Shown piece after piece: positions 9,344-19,243 of a stretch of DNA of 64,000 nucleotides. The stretch comes from Aequorivita sp. (GTDB taxonomy: Bacteria; Bacteroidota; Bacteroidia; Flavobacteriales; Flavobacteriaceae), in NCBI GenBank assembly GCA_002715485.1, contig PAZL01000040.1, forward strand, positions 42,607 through 106,606, in the 5' to 3' direction. How positions within the stretch are numbered: position 1 is the stretch's first letter; each line of letters starts with the position of its first letter. Both the position numbers and the translations under genes were made by a program. Below the pieces are notes generated by a model, which was given only the letters and a program-made list of their open reading frames with translations, searched no databases and was not told the origin of the DNA.

Positions 9344-10144
9344 ATGAAGAAAATTCCCCTCATTCTAATTTTTGCAATTTCACTTATCGCTTGCAAAAAC
9401 ACATCCGAAGAAAAAATTTCAGAAACAGATTTAAATGGTCCTATTGAAACACTTGACGGCGGAGAAGCCACAAAGGAAAAAGGTTTCACTATAAATCCTG
9501 TGGAGCATGCGAGTATGGTTTTAAATTGGGACGGAACGATAATTTATGTAGATCCCGTGGGCGGAAAAGATGCTTATAATAATTATTCTCAAGCCGATAT
9601 GGTTTTAGTGACGGATATTCATAGCGATCATATGGATATCCCCACTTTGGAAGCAATTATTGCCGACAAAACAGTTTTATTTGCTCCAAAGGCTGTCTTT
9701 GATAAATTGCCTGAAAACCTTCAAAACAAAACTCAGATATTGAATAATGGGGAGGTAACAAACGATTTTGAAATGACAATTGAGGCAATTCCTATGTATA
9801 ACCTTCGTACTGAAGCTTTAAAATTTCACGAAAAAGGAAGGGGAAATGGTTATATACTTGAAAGAAAAGGAAAACGTATTTACATTTCTGGAGATACTGA
9901 GGATATTCCAGAAATGCGAAATCTTAAAAATATTGATATCGCTTTTGTCTGTATGAATCTTCCCTATACAATGACGGTTGAAAAAGCAGCCGAGGCCGTG
10001 TTGGCTTTCAAGCCTAAAACTGTTTATCCCTATCATTACCGTGGTAAGGACGGTATGAGTGATGTTGAAAAATTTAAATCCTTAGTAGAAGCTGGCAATC
10101 CTCAAATTAAGGTTACACAATTGGATTGGTATCCCAAAAAATAA
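9344..10144 (+). CDS. MBL-fold metallo-hydrolase, lipoprotein (UPF0173-like)
   Basis: 'INPVEHASMVLNWDGTIIYVDPVGG', 'VLVTDIHSDHMD', 'RIYISGDTEDIPEM'; lipobox 'SLIACKN'. Confidence 0.85.
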   Translation: MKKIPLILIFAISLIACKNTSEEKISETDLNGPIETLDGGEATKEKGFTINPVEHASMVLNWDGTIIYVDPVGGKDAYNNYSQADMVLVTDIHSDHMDIPTLEAIIADKTVLFAPKAVFDKLPENLQNKTQILNNGEVTNDFEMTIEAIPMYNLRTEALKFHEKGRGNGYILERKGKRIYISGDTEDIPEMRNLKNIDIAFVCMNLPYTMTVEKAAEAVLAFKPKTVYPYHYRGKDGMSDVEKFKSLVEAGNPQIKVTQLDWYPKK

Positions 10145-10208
10145 TTGCGATATTTACAATCAGTGGATTGCAATAGCCACATTATAAATTTAAAATACTA
10201 AATCCATA

Positions 10209-12764
10209 TTGATGAAAAACTACAAACGCCCCTTCAACCTGATTGCGCTTGCTTTTATTTCAGCTTTTCTACTGTCAAGTTGTAAAAATAATTCTGAAGA
10301 AAAAATAGCTGAAAAGGAAACCGGAAAAAAGGAATATCCGGCCGAATGGATGTACAACCAACGTGCCTATCCAAATAATTATATTAATAAAGAAGCATAC
10401 AAAGAAGCAGTGCTTCAATCCAAACAGATTCTAGCAAATCGTTCTCCCGAACAAGCCGGAGAATGGACGTTTGTTGGCCCATTGAATACAGGAGGACGCG
10501 TAACAGATGTAGCAATTTCACCAGATAATGATGACCATCTTTATGTCGCCACGGCAACTGGTGGGATTTTCAGGAGTTATGATGCCGGTGCAAACTGGAC
10601 TCCTATTTTTGATGAAGTCACAAAACCTTCTATTGGTGATATTGCCATTGCGCCATCAAATTCACAGCGAATCTATGCTGGCACGGGTGAAGCCAACGGC
10701 AGCGCAACAGACGGAGCCTATTTTGGCGATGGTATATACAGAAGTGATAATGGTGGCGATACTTGGACGAATGTAGGTTTACCTGAAAGTAACCATATCG
10801 GTAGAATAGTTGTTGACCCCAACAATCCAGATCGTGTTTTTGCAGCGGCTACGGGACAACTCTATGGTAAAAATGTAGAAAGAGGAATTTATAGAACTAC
10901 AAATGGCGGCGGAAACTGGGAGCAGGTACTTTTTGTAACAGACTCTACAGCGGCTATTGATGTTGCGATGAACGTTGCAAACACAAATATAATTTATGCA
11001 GCAATGTGGGAACGCACACGGAAACCCTGGCAACGTGATTACGGCGGAGTAACTTCTGCTATCCATCGTTCTATGGATGGAGGTACTACGTGGACGCAAC
11101 TAGGCGCCGCAAATGGCCTGCCAGCACCTAATGCACAAACGGGACGTATTGGGATTGCAGTTTCAGAGTCAGATCCTGCAACGGTTTATGCACGTTTTAC
11201 TACAAATGAAATCACTAATGAATTTGATGGTCTTTATAAATCAACCGATAATGGTGATAATTGGACACTGGTTACGTCAGCGGGAGCATTAAGTGGTATT
11301 GATGCTAATTTTGGGTGGTATTTTGGAAATGTACGTGTGAATCCAACCAATTCATCCGAAGTATATGTTATAGGCTTTGACATTGCAAAATCCACCAACA
11401 GCGGTTCATCATGGAGCACACTGCCCGGGATGCACGTAGACCATCACGCACTGGATTTTTCACGTACCAACAGCAATTTTATGCTTGCGGGTAACGATGG
11501 TGGGGCGTATATTTCAAATAACGGCGGAAGCAGTTGGACTAAGTTTTTAAACCTTCCTATTACTCAATTTTATAATATTGAAGTTGATTATCAAAATCCT
11601 GAAAGGCGCTATGGCGGCACACAAGATAACAATACAATCCGGACGACGACGGGCGGTTTGAACGATTGGAATTCCATACTAGGCGGCGATGGTTTTCATG
11701 TAAATGTTGACCCAATCGATAACAACTACGTGTATGCAGAATCGCAATACGGGAATTTACGCCGCTCTACAAATGGCGGAAATTCATTTCAAAATGGCAC
11801 AAATGGAATAAGTGGTAGTGACCGTGTAAACTGGAACACTCCCGTAATTCTTTCACCTTTTAGTCCAGACAAAATGTTTTACGGATCAAATAAGCTTTAC
11901 ACCTCCACTCGTGCAGTTTCTTGGACGGCGATTAGTCCAGACTTGACTGATGGATTACACCCCAGTGGCTCCTTGGCTTTTGGAACGCTTACCGCAATTG
12001 CTGCATCTTACAATAATCTGGACGTTATTTACACGGGAAGTGATGATGGCAATGTAAATGTAACTTTTGATGGCGGAACAACGTGGACAGATATAAGCGC
12101 GGGTCTTCCTGATCAATACATCACTTCCATTGCAATGGTTCCAAGTGACGATATGATTGCTTACGTAACCGTATCGGGGTTTAAATATTTGGACTATACA
12201 CCGCACGTTTTTAAAACTACGGACGGGGGACAGAATTGGACCGATATTTCCTCAAACCTTCCAAATATTCCCGTTAATGATATTATCGTCTATCCGGCTG
12301 AAAACATATTATTTGTTGCAACCGACTTAAACGTGTGGTATTCCAAAGACGATGGTGCAACCTGGACGATTTTAGGAAACAACCTGCCGCTTACGGTGGT
12401 AATGGACTTAAAATTCCATGAACCTACCAAAACGCTTTATGCGGGAACTTTCGGAAGAGCGATGCACAGATATGATGTGAGTGATATTTTAGGTGTTGAA
12501 GAAAATAGTTTAAGTGAAAATACAATCAAAGTTTATCCAAATCCCGCTACTTCAGAATTTACCATTTCTCAAAATCTTTCTTCGAAAGGAACTATTCAAC
12601 TCTTTGATACTTCGGGGAAAAAAATAAAAGAGTTATTTAATGGAAATTTCGGCACTAATAAAAACATCAAAATAAAAACCGATGGCCTTGCTGCTGGAGT
12701 TTATCTCGTGAAAGTAAACAGTGGGAAGCAATCTGTTACGAAGAAATTGGTGATTAATAAATAA
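10209..12764 (+). CDS. Sortilin/BNR-repeat (VPS10-like beta-propeller) protein with lipobox and T9SS type A sorting domain
   Basis: Repeated 'G.T.W..' BNR/Asp-box units; N-terminal 'AFLLSSCKNN'; C-terminal 'IKVYPNPATSEFTI...GVYLVKVNSGKQSVTKKLVINK'. Confidence 0.88.
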   Translation: MMKNYKRPFNLIALAFISAFLLSSCKNNSEEKIAEKETGKKEYPAEWMYNQRAYPNNYINKEAYKEAVLQSKQILANRSPEQAGEWTFVGPLNTGGRVTDVAISPDNDDHLYVATATGGIFRSYDAGANWTPIFDEVTKPSIGDIAIAPSNSQRIYAGTGEANGSATDGAYFGDGIYRSDNGGDTWTNVGLPESNHIGRIVVDPNNPDRVFAAATGQLYGKNVERGIYRTTNGGGNWEQVLFVTDSTAAIDVAMNVANTNIIYAAMWERTRKPWQRDYGGVTSAIHRSMDGGTTWTQLGAANGLPAPNAQTGRIGIAVSESDPATVYARFTTNEITNEFDGLYKSTDNGDNWTLVTSAGALSGIDANFGWYFGNVRVNPTNSSEVYVIGFDIAKSTNSGSSWSTLPGMHVDHHALDFSRTNSNFMLAGNDGGAYISNNGGSSWTKFLNLPITQFYNIEVDYQNPERRYGGTQDNNTIRTTTGGLNDWNSILGGDGFHVNVDPIDNNYVYAESQYGNLRRSTNGGNSFQNGTNGISGSDRVNWNTPVILSPFSPDKMFYGSNKLYTSTRAVSWTAISPDLTDGLHPSGSLAFGTLTAIAASYNNLDVIYTGSDDGNVNVTFDGGTTWTDISAGLPDQYITSIAMVPSDDMIAYVTVSGFKYLDYTPHVFKTTDGGQNWTDISSNLPNIPVNDIIVYPAENILFVATDLNVWYSKDDGATWTILGNNLPLTVVMDLKFHEPTKTLYAGTFGRAMHRYDVSDILGVEENSLSENTIKVYPNPATSEFTISQNLSSKGTIQLFDTSGKKIKELFNGNFGTNKNIKIKTDGLAAGVYLVKVNSGKQSVTKKLVINK

Positions 12765-12778
12765 AATGATTAGAAATA

Positions 12779-12813
12779 AAAAACCCGATTCTGCTTGAAT
12801 CGGGTTTTTTTTT
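12779..12813 (+). terminator. Rho-independent terminator
   Basis: AAACCCGATTC-TGCTT-GAATCGGGTTT followed by a T run. Confidence 0.85.
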
Positions 12814-12822
12814 GAATAAATT

Positions 12823-13266
12823 CTACAACTTTTCACAGATTACTCCCCAAATTGGAAGAGCACTTTTTGAAGTATTTATTTTAACTGTTTCTTTATCAAT
12901 TATCTTAAAATCTGTATCGCTCGCAAATTCGGAGTCAAAGATGGCCGATAGTAAAAATTTTGGATTCTTAAAACTTAAAATCTTCCAATTTCCGTCAGAA
13001 ATATAAGTTCCCTTTTCTGAGATTACCACAGGCTTTTCCGTGCTTTCAGGTTGAGGGATACTTTTGAAATCAAATTTGAAAGTATTATTTTCAAAAAGTT
13101 GTAACGAAATAGAAGCCACACCATTTCCCAAACTTTTGTAGGAAACCGCTTCACTTTTCCCCAAAATCACTTCTTTCGATTCCTTTGAGGCTTCTAGGCC
13201 TTTTCGTTTAGCCCCACAGGAGGAAAGCAAGATAACGAATCCAATCAAGATTAGATTTTTCCACAT
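12823..13266 (-). CDS. Small lipoprotein, unknown function
   Basis: Lipobox 'VILLSSCGAKRK'; 147 aa beta-rich lipocalin-like length, no firm family. Confidence 0.55.
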   Translation of the reverse strand: MWKNLILIGFVILLSSCGAKRKGLEASKESKEVILGKSEAVSYKSLGNGVASISLQLFENNTFKFDFKSIPQPESTEKPVVISEKGTYISDGNWKILSFKNPKFLLSAIFDSEFASDTDFKIIDKETVKINTSKSALPIWGVICEKL

Positions 13267-13269
13267 AAC

Positions 13270-14961
13270 TTAGCGTATCAATTTTTTGTATTTGATTCGT
13301 TTCGGCATCAAATCGCCACCCAAACGTTTCTTTTTATTTTCTTCATATTCGCTGAAACCTCCTTCAAAATAATATACTTGACTATTTCCTTCAAACGAAA
13401 GTATGTGCGTACAAATTCTGTCCAAAAACCAACGGTCGTGACTAATTACTACCGCACAGCCTGCAAAGTTTTCCAAACCTTCCTCCAAGGCACGAAGTGT
13501 GTTTACGTCAAGATCGTTTGTGGGCTCATCCAGCAAGAGTACGTTTCCTTCTTCCTTTAGTGTCATTGCTAAATGCAGTCTGTTACGTTCACCTCCAGAA
13601 AGCATGGAAACTTTTTTGTTTTGTTCGCTTCCGCTGAAATTGAAACGGCTCAAATAAGCGCGTGAATTAACTTGCCGCCCGCCCATCAAAATTAATTCCT
13701 GACTATCGCTGAAATTTTCCCAAATGGTTTTATCGGGATCAATATTTGAATGCGCTTGGTCAACATAGGCAATCTTCGCGGTTTCACCCACTTCAAACGT
13801 ACCTTTATCAGGCGTTTCCTCGCCCATTATCATTTTGAAAATAGTAGTTTTACCCGCACCGTTTGGACCAATAATTCCCACAATTCCTGCTTGGGGAAGC
13901 TTAAAATTTAAATCTTCATAAAGCAATTTATCGCCAAATGCTTTTGATACACCTTTGGCCTCAATAACATTGGTACCCAAACGAGGGCCATTCGGTATAT
14001 ATATTTCAAGCTTTTCATCCAGTTGTTTTTGATCTTGACTTAAAAGTTTGTCGTAGTTTTGAAGACGTGCCTTTTGTTTGGTTTGACGGCCTTTGGCTCC
14101 TTGACGGACCCATTCCAGCTCACGCTCCAAGGTTTTCTGCCGTTTTCCTGCCTGTTTTTGTTCCTGTGCCAATCGTTTTGACTTTTGGTCTAGCCAAGAA
14201 GAATAATTTCCTTTCCATGGAATGCCTTCCCCTCTGTCCAATTCTAAAATCCAACCAGCAACATTATCCAAAAAATAACGGTCGTGTGTTACTGCAATTA
14301 CGGTTCCTTTGTATTCGGCAAGATGATGCTCCAACCAATGCACGCTTTCGGCATCTAAGTGGTTTGTGGGCTCATCGAGCAAAAGTACATCTGGTTCTTT
14401 AAGCAGCAATCTACAAAGCGCCACCCTTCTTCGCTCCCCTCCAGAAAGTACACTGATTGGTTTATCTGGTTCAGGTGTGCGCAGTGCATCCATCGCTATT
14501 TCAAGCTTAGTATCAAGTTCCCAAGCGTTTGTGGCATCAATTTTATCTTGAAGTTTTGCCTGTTTTTCCATCAGTTCGTCCATCTTCGCAGGATTTTCAT
14601 AAACTTCCGGAAGCCCAAACATGTCATTTATTTTGTTGTACTCATCAAGAATATCAACTACTTCCTGCACTCCTTCTTTTACCACTTCCAAAACCGTTTT
14701 GGATTCGTCCAGTTTTGGTTCTTGTTCAAGATACCCTACGGTATAGCCGGGTGCGAAAACAACATCGCCCTGATAGTTTTTTTCTTCGCCGGCGATGATT
14801 CGAAGCAAAGTAGATTTACCACTTCCATTTAGACCGAGGATACCAATCTTGGCACCGTAAAAGAAGCTTAAATATATATTTTTAAGGACTGGAGTCTGGG
14901 CACTTTGGTAGGTTTTGGTTAGCCCAGACATTGAGAAAATTACTTTTTTATCGTCAGACAT
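13270..14961 (-). CDS. ettA: Energy-dependent translational throttle protein EttA (ABC-F)
   Basis: Two ABC-F cassettes, 'GLNGSGKSTLLRIIAGEEKNYQGDVVFAPGYTVGYLEQEP', 'GPNGAGKTTIFKMIMGEETPDKG'; EttA length and arm motif. Confidence 0.93.
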   Translation of the reverse strand: MSDDKKVIFSMSGLTKTYQSAQTPVLKNIYLSFFYGAKIGILGLNGSGKSTLLRIIAGEEKNYQGDVVFAPGYTVGYLEQEPKLDESKTVLEVVKEGVQEVVDILDEYNKINDMFGLPEVYENPAKMDELMEKQAKLQDKIDATNAWELDTKLEIAMDALRTPEPDKPISVLSGGERRRVALCRLLLKEPDVLLLDEPTNHLDAESVHWLEHHLAEYKGTVIAVTHDRYFLDNVAGWILELDRGEGIPWKGNYSSWLDQKSKRLAQEQKQAGKRQKTLERELEWVRQGAKGRQTKQKARLQNYDKLLSQDQKQLDEKLEIYIPNGPRLGTNVIEAKGVSKAFGDKLLYEDLNFKLPQAGIVGIIGPNGAGKTTIFKMIMGEETPDKGTFEVGETAKIAYVDQAHSNIDPDKTIWENFSDSQELILMGGRQVNSRAYLSRFNFSGSEQNKKVSMLSGGERNRLHLAMTLKEEGNVLLLDEPTNDLDVNTLRALEEGLENFAGCAVVISHDRWFLDRICTHILSFEGNSQVYYFEGGFSEYEENKKKRLGGDLMPKRIKYKKLIR

Positions 14962-15016
14962 TTTGAGAGTTAATTAGTGTGTTTGTTGAAAATTTTTAAT
15001 TTGTAATATTGGTGTT

Positions 15017-15199
15017 TTAAACCCTTCCTTTTAAAGCATTAAAAACCCAAGCAATGGCAAAGAAGCCAATACCTACGGCAGCAAAGCCCCATCCGGCAAC
15101 ATCGTCATAGCGAAAGGCACCCATCCCAATTAGCACTACCCCCACAACAATCATTATAAAAGTGGCCCAAGCCAAGACAGTATTTTTATTCATTCCCAT
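15017..15199 (-). CDS. CAL67264-family small membrane protein
   Basis: 'MGMNKNTVLAWATFIMIVVGVVLIGMGAFRYDDVAGWGFAAVGIGFFAIAWVFNALKGRV' 60 aa, two TM segments. Confidence 0.75.
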   Translation of the reverse strand: MGMNKNTVLAWATFIMIVVGVVLIGMGAFRYDDVAGWGFAAVGIGFFAIAWVFNALKGRV

Positions 15200-15420
15200 A
15201 ATCTTATTCTATTTGGTTGATTTTTTCTTTTTCGGTTTGCAAATTTAAGAGCAAAAACAAATATCGACATTATAAAATTGAATTTCGTTAACAAAATGTC
15301 ATAGTTTTTGAGCAAACTCGTAAAATGAAACACGCTTCAAAAACTTTAATTTTTTAAACTTTAAACTTTGAACTTAAAACTTTCCAGCATTTTGTATTTT
15401 AGCGCAAACATACTTTTTCA

Positions 15421-17064
15421 ATGGATATAAACTTCAACAAAAACGAAGATCACAATAAACTTCTGGTTTCAGAATTAAAAAACAAACTAGCAAAAGTAAA
15501 ACTCGGCGGTGGGCAAAAACGCATAGACAAGCAGCACGAACAGGGAAAATTAACTGCCCGCGAGCGCATTGCCTATTTATTGGATGAAAAGAAACCGAGT
15601 ATTGAAATTGGCGCTTTTGCAGGTGATGGAATGTACGAGGAACACGGGGGTGCACCCGGTGGCGGTGTTGTTGTGAAAATTGGATATGTAAAGGGGAAGC
15701 AATGTATTGTCGTGGCGAACGATGCTACTGTAAAAGCTGGCGCATGGTTTCCTATTACAGCCAAGAAAAACCTTCGTGCCCAGGAAATTTCCATAGAAAA
15801 CAGATTGCCTATCATTTATTTGGTGGACAGCGCGGGCGTTTATTTGCCGATGCAGGATGAAATTTTTCCTGATAAAGAACACTTTGGAAGAATTTTTAGA
15901 AACAACGCCGTAATGAGCAGTATGGGAATTACACAGATTGCTGCAGTGATGGGGAGCTGTGTAGCCGGTGGCGCTTATCTTCCCATTATGAGTGATGAGG
16001 CATTGATTGTTGACAAAACTGGAAGCATCTTTCTTGCGGGGAGCTATTTGGTAAAAGCTGCCATTGGCGAAAGCATTGATAATGAAGAACTCGGGGGCGC
16101 GACAACACACTGTGAAGTGAGTGGTGTTACGGATTATAAAGCAAAGGATGACAAAGATGCGCTCGATAAAATAAAAAATATAGTTTCAAAAATCGGTGAT
16201 TTTGACAAAGCTGGTTTTAATAGGGAAAAGGCTTTAAAACCAAAAGAGAAACAAGAAGATATCTATGGTATTTTGCCAAAATCGAGAGCGGAGCAGTACG
16301 ATATGCGCGAAATTATAAAGCGTATTGTTGATGACAGTGATTTTGAAGAATATAAAGAAGGCTACGGACAAACTATATTAACTGGCTACGCACGCATCGA
16401 TGGCTGGGCCGTAGGAATTGTGGCCAATCAACGTACTTTGGTAAAAACCACAAAATCTAAAACCAAGCCAAGCGAAATGCAGTTTGGTGGCGTGATTTAT
16501 AGTGACAGTGCCGATAAAGCCACTCGTTTTATTGCAAACTGTAACCAAAAGAAAATTCCGCTAGTATTTCTGCAGGACGTAACCGGCTTCATGGTTGGCA
16601 GCAAAAGCGAGCATGGAGGTATTATTAAAGATGGTGCCAAAATGGTAAACGCAGTGAGCAATAGTGTTGTTCCTAAATTTACAATAGTAATAGGAAATAG
16701 TTACGGAGCCGGTAATTATGCGATGTGCGGAAAAGCCTATGATCCACGATTGATTGTGGCTTGGCCAAGCGCGGAGCTTGCAGTAATGAGCGGTAATAGT
16801 GCTGCTAAAGTTTTACTTCAAATAGAAACGGCATCGTTAAAAAAGAAAGGTGAAACCATAACACCCGAAGTAGAAAAAGAAATGTTCGATAAAATAAAAG
16901 CTCGTTACGACAGACAGATTTCTCCATATTACGCAGCTTCACGAATTTGGACCGATGCGGTGATCGATCCTTTAGACACCAGAAAATGGATTTCCATGGG
17001 CATTGAAGCTGCAAACCACGCTCCTATTGAAAAGCCATTTAATATGGGCGTAATTCAGGTTTAG
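15421..17064 (+). CDS. Acyl-CoA carboxylase carboxyltransferase (beta) subunit
   Basis: 'RIDKQHEQGKLTARERIAYLLDEKKPSIEIGAFAGDGMYEEHGGAPGGGVV', 'GNSYGAGNYAMCGKAYDPRLIVAWPSAELAVMSG'. Confidence 0.92.
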   Translation: MDINFNKNEDHNKLLVSELKNKLAKVKLGGGQKRIDKQHEQGKLTARERIAYLLDEKKPSIEIGAFAGDGMYEEHGGAPGGGVVVKIGYVKGKQCIVVANDATVKAGAWFPITAKKNLRAQEISIENRLPIIYLVDSAGVYLPMQDEIFPDKEHFGRIFRNNAVMSSMGITQIAAVMGSCVAGGAYLPIMSDEALIVDKTGSIFLAGSYLVKAAIGESIDNEELGGATTHCEVSGVTDYKAKDDKDALDKIKNIVSKIGDFDKAGFNREKALKPKEKQEDIYGILPKSRAEQYDMREIIKRIVDDSDFEEYKEGYGQTILTGYARIDGWAVGIVANQRTLVKTTKSKTKPSEMQFGGVIYSDSADKATRFIANCNQKKIPLVFLQDVTGFMVGSKSEHGGIIKDGAKMVNAVSNSVVPKFTIVIGNSYGAGNYAMCGKAYDPRLIVAWPSAELAVMSGNSAAKVLLQIETASLKKKGETITPEVEKEMFDKIKARYDRQISPYYAASRIWTDAVIDPLDTRKWISMGIEAANHAPIEKPFNMGVIQV

Positions 17065-17151
17065 AATTACAAATACGATAAACCATAATTAATTGATTTT
17101 GATTACATTTGGTTTTAGGGAAATCTAATACTATCCCAATACCAACTTATT

Positions 17152-17640
17152 ATGAAACTCAACCCTACCACACTTCGCAAAATGGGATGGCGCTGTTTTG
17201 CTCTTATGTGGATTCCCTTTATTACATTGTTTATAGGTATGTGGGGAATGCCCGAAGGTTCTTATGATTTTGACGAACTTCCGGAGCTTACACAATATTC
17301 CCTTGTGGCATTGGTAATTTTATTTGGCCTTACCTTCATCTTTTTTATTGGTTCTGTAGTTACCTCATCTACTAATAAAAACAAATTGCTAAAAACCGGT
17401 AAAGAAGCGCCTGCCAAAATAATCCGAATTTATGAAACTGGAACTACCGTAAACAATTCGTATATGGTTGGTTTTGAATTGGAAGTAATGCCGAAAAACG
17501 CGCCCAAATTTACAGCTACTACCGAACAACTCATTTCACGTTTGAGTATTCATGAATTTCAAGTTGGAAAAAAGGTACTTGTAGCTTATGATTCCGAATC
17601 TCATGAAGCAACCATTATTGGCAAGTTTGCAGAGGCTTGA
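17152..17640 (+). CDS. DUF3592-like membrane protein
   Basis: Two TM segments then small beta domain ('TGKEAPAKIIRIYETGTTVNNSYMVGFELEV'). Confidence 0.5.
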   Translation: MKLNPTTLRKMGWRCFALMWIPFITLFIGMWGMPEGSYDFDELPELTQYSLVALVILFGLTFIFFIGSVVTSSTNKNKLLKTGKEAPAKIIRIYETGTTVNNSYMVGFELEVMPKNAPKFTATTEQLISRLSIHEFQVGKKVLVAYDSESHEATIIGKFAEA

Positions 17641-17677
17641 ATTCCTTTAAAAAGCGCTTTTCAAAAAATAATAAAAC

Positions 17678-18175
17678 ATGCAAAACAATACACCTCCATT
17701 TACTTCAAGATCATTTTTAAGAACCTTAACTATTATTCATCTCGCTTTGGTTGCGGGTGTTTTAGTTTTTGGAATAATGAGTTATTTGCAAACAAAAAAC
17801 CAAATATTGTCATTCACATACTCAGGAGACGTAATGTTCTATGTGGTTCCATTTATGGCCATTACTGGAATTTTGGCTGGTAGTTATCTTTATAAAAATA
17901 TCATGAGCGGTTTGGCTTCCAAAAAAACTTTAAAAGAAAAATTAAATGGTTTTCAAACAGCCTCTATTGTAAAGTACGCTCTTTTGGAAGGCCCAGCATT
18001 TTTAAGCATTGTTGCTTTTTCGAATGAAGGAAATCAATATTTTATAATTATAGCTCTATTGCTTCTAGGGTGGCTCATCATTCAAAGACCTACACGCGAC
18101 AAGGTAGAAAAAGATTTAATGCTTGAAGGAATTTTAAAAAATGAATTTCAACAAGAAAACAAACCAATAGTCTAA
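17678..18175 (+). CDS. Hypothetical membrane protein
   Basis: 165 aa with about four hydrophobic helices; no specific family recognised. Confidence 0.6.
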   Translation: MQNNTPPFTSRSFLRTLTIIHLALVAGVLVFGIMSYLQTKNQILSFTYSGDVMFYVVPFMAITGILAGSYLYKNIMSGLASKKTLKEKLNGFQTASIVKYALLEGPAFLSIVAFSNEGNQYFIIIALLLLGWLIIQRPTRDKVEKDLMLEGILKNEFQQENKPIV

Positions 18176-18178
18176 ATC

Positions 18179-19243
18179 TTATTTATTGAAAAGCTTTTTT
18201 AAAACCTCTGCACGCTTTACCTTTCCCGTTTCCGTATAAATAAACTGTGGTACTGTGTAAATTTTCTTAGGCTTTTCATAAGCTGAAAGTGTTTTAAAAA
18301 GTTCAGAATAATTTTCCAGCGATTGCATTTCTTCACTTTCAATTATCAAAATAACTTTTTCACCTAAAGCATCATCTTTTTCAGAACCAATAAAAAATGT
18401 TCCTGCTATGTGATGCGACAGTTTTTCTTCAACGGTTTCGGGATGCACTTTTACCCCGCCCGTGTTTACCACATTATCTATTCTCCCTAAAAATTTAAAC
18501 GACGTTGGTGAAATAAGGGCTACAACATCGTTGGTTGCTACAATTTCTTCGGAAACTTCAGGGGCGTGTATTTGCAGGCAATTGTTTTGGTCCTGTGAAA
18601 AAATCACCCCCGGAAGTGAAGAAAAAATACCTGATTTTTCTGCACCGTTTATAGGGCGAACCGCAATATGGCTTATGGTTTCTGTCATTCCATAAGTTGC
18701 GAAAACTTTAGTAGAAACTTGCTGAAGTTGCTGCTCTAACGTTGAAGACACAGCTCCGCCGCCTATGATAAGCTTTTTTACTTTGTGCAAATCTGTTAAA
18801 GAATGAAAAACTTGATATGGAACCATCGCCGTAAAGTCGAAGTTGCTTTCCAAACTTTCAAGTGGTTTTTTTTCGGCGGCTGCAATATGCAAATCCCAAC
18901 CAGCTGTAATTGCGCGGACAAGCATCATTTTGCCCGCAATGTATTCCGAAGAAAGGCAGAGTAGCGCTTTTGTATTTTCCTTTAAGTCAAAATAATTAAT
19001 CGTTGCCTGCGCACTGTTAAAAACGTGTTCTTTTTTAAGTGTGATGGTTTTCGGAATTCCTGTGGAACCAGAGGTTTTTACGGCGATGTAGTCATTTTTA
19101 TCCAGCCATTCTAAAATAAATTTTCCGATAGCCGGCTCATCATTATTTCCTTTTTCAACTAAATGATTCGCAACTTCCTTCAGCGCTTCAGCAGAAGAAA
19201 ATGATTCGCCATTTAACTTAAAATTGGAATGCAGTACTTTCAC
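18179..19243 (-). CDS. menE: o-Succinylbenzoate-CoA ligase (AMP-binding)
   Basis: 'VKTSGSTGIPKTITLKKEHVFNSA' AMP-binding motif, 'LGRIDNVVNTGGVKVHPETVEEKL'; neighbours menC/menA. Confidence 0.85.
   Translation of the reverse strand: MKVLHSNFKLNGESFSSAEALKEVANHLVEKGNNDEPAIGKFILEWLDKNDYIAVKTSGSTGIPKTITLKKEHVFNSAQATINYFDLKENTKALLCLSSEYIAGKMMLVRAITAGWDLHIAAAEKKPLESLESNFDFTAMVPYQVFHSLTDLHKVKKLIIGGGAVSSTLEQQLQQVSTKVFATYGMTETISHIAVRPINGAEKSGIFSSLPGVIFSQDQNNCLQIHAPEVSEEIVATNDVVALISPTSFKFLGRIDNVVNTGGVKVHPETVEEKLSHHIAGTFFIGSEKDDALGEKVILIIESEEMQSLENYSELFKTLSAYEKPKKIYTVPQFIYTETGKVKRAEVLKKLFNK

Noticed and set aside
10700-12400. Internal DNA repeats in the BNR gene as a possible tandem array or CRISPR
   Set aside because: Repeats are degenerate protein-level Asp-box/BNR motifs at irregular spacing, not conserved direct repeats with spacers
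13378-14832. Several plus-strand ORFs antisense to ettA (13378, 14067, 14359, 14366, 14529)
   Set aside because: Fully within a strongly supported ABC-F gene; no recognisable domains
15434-16110. Minus-strand ORFs (15434-15655, 15573-15815, 15577-16110) under the carboxylase gene
   Set aside because: Antisense shadows within a conserved biotin-dependent carboxylase CDS
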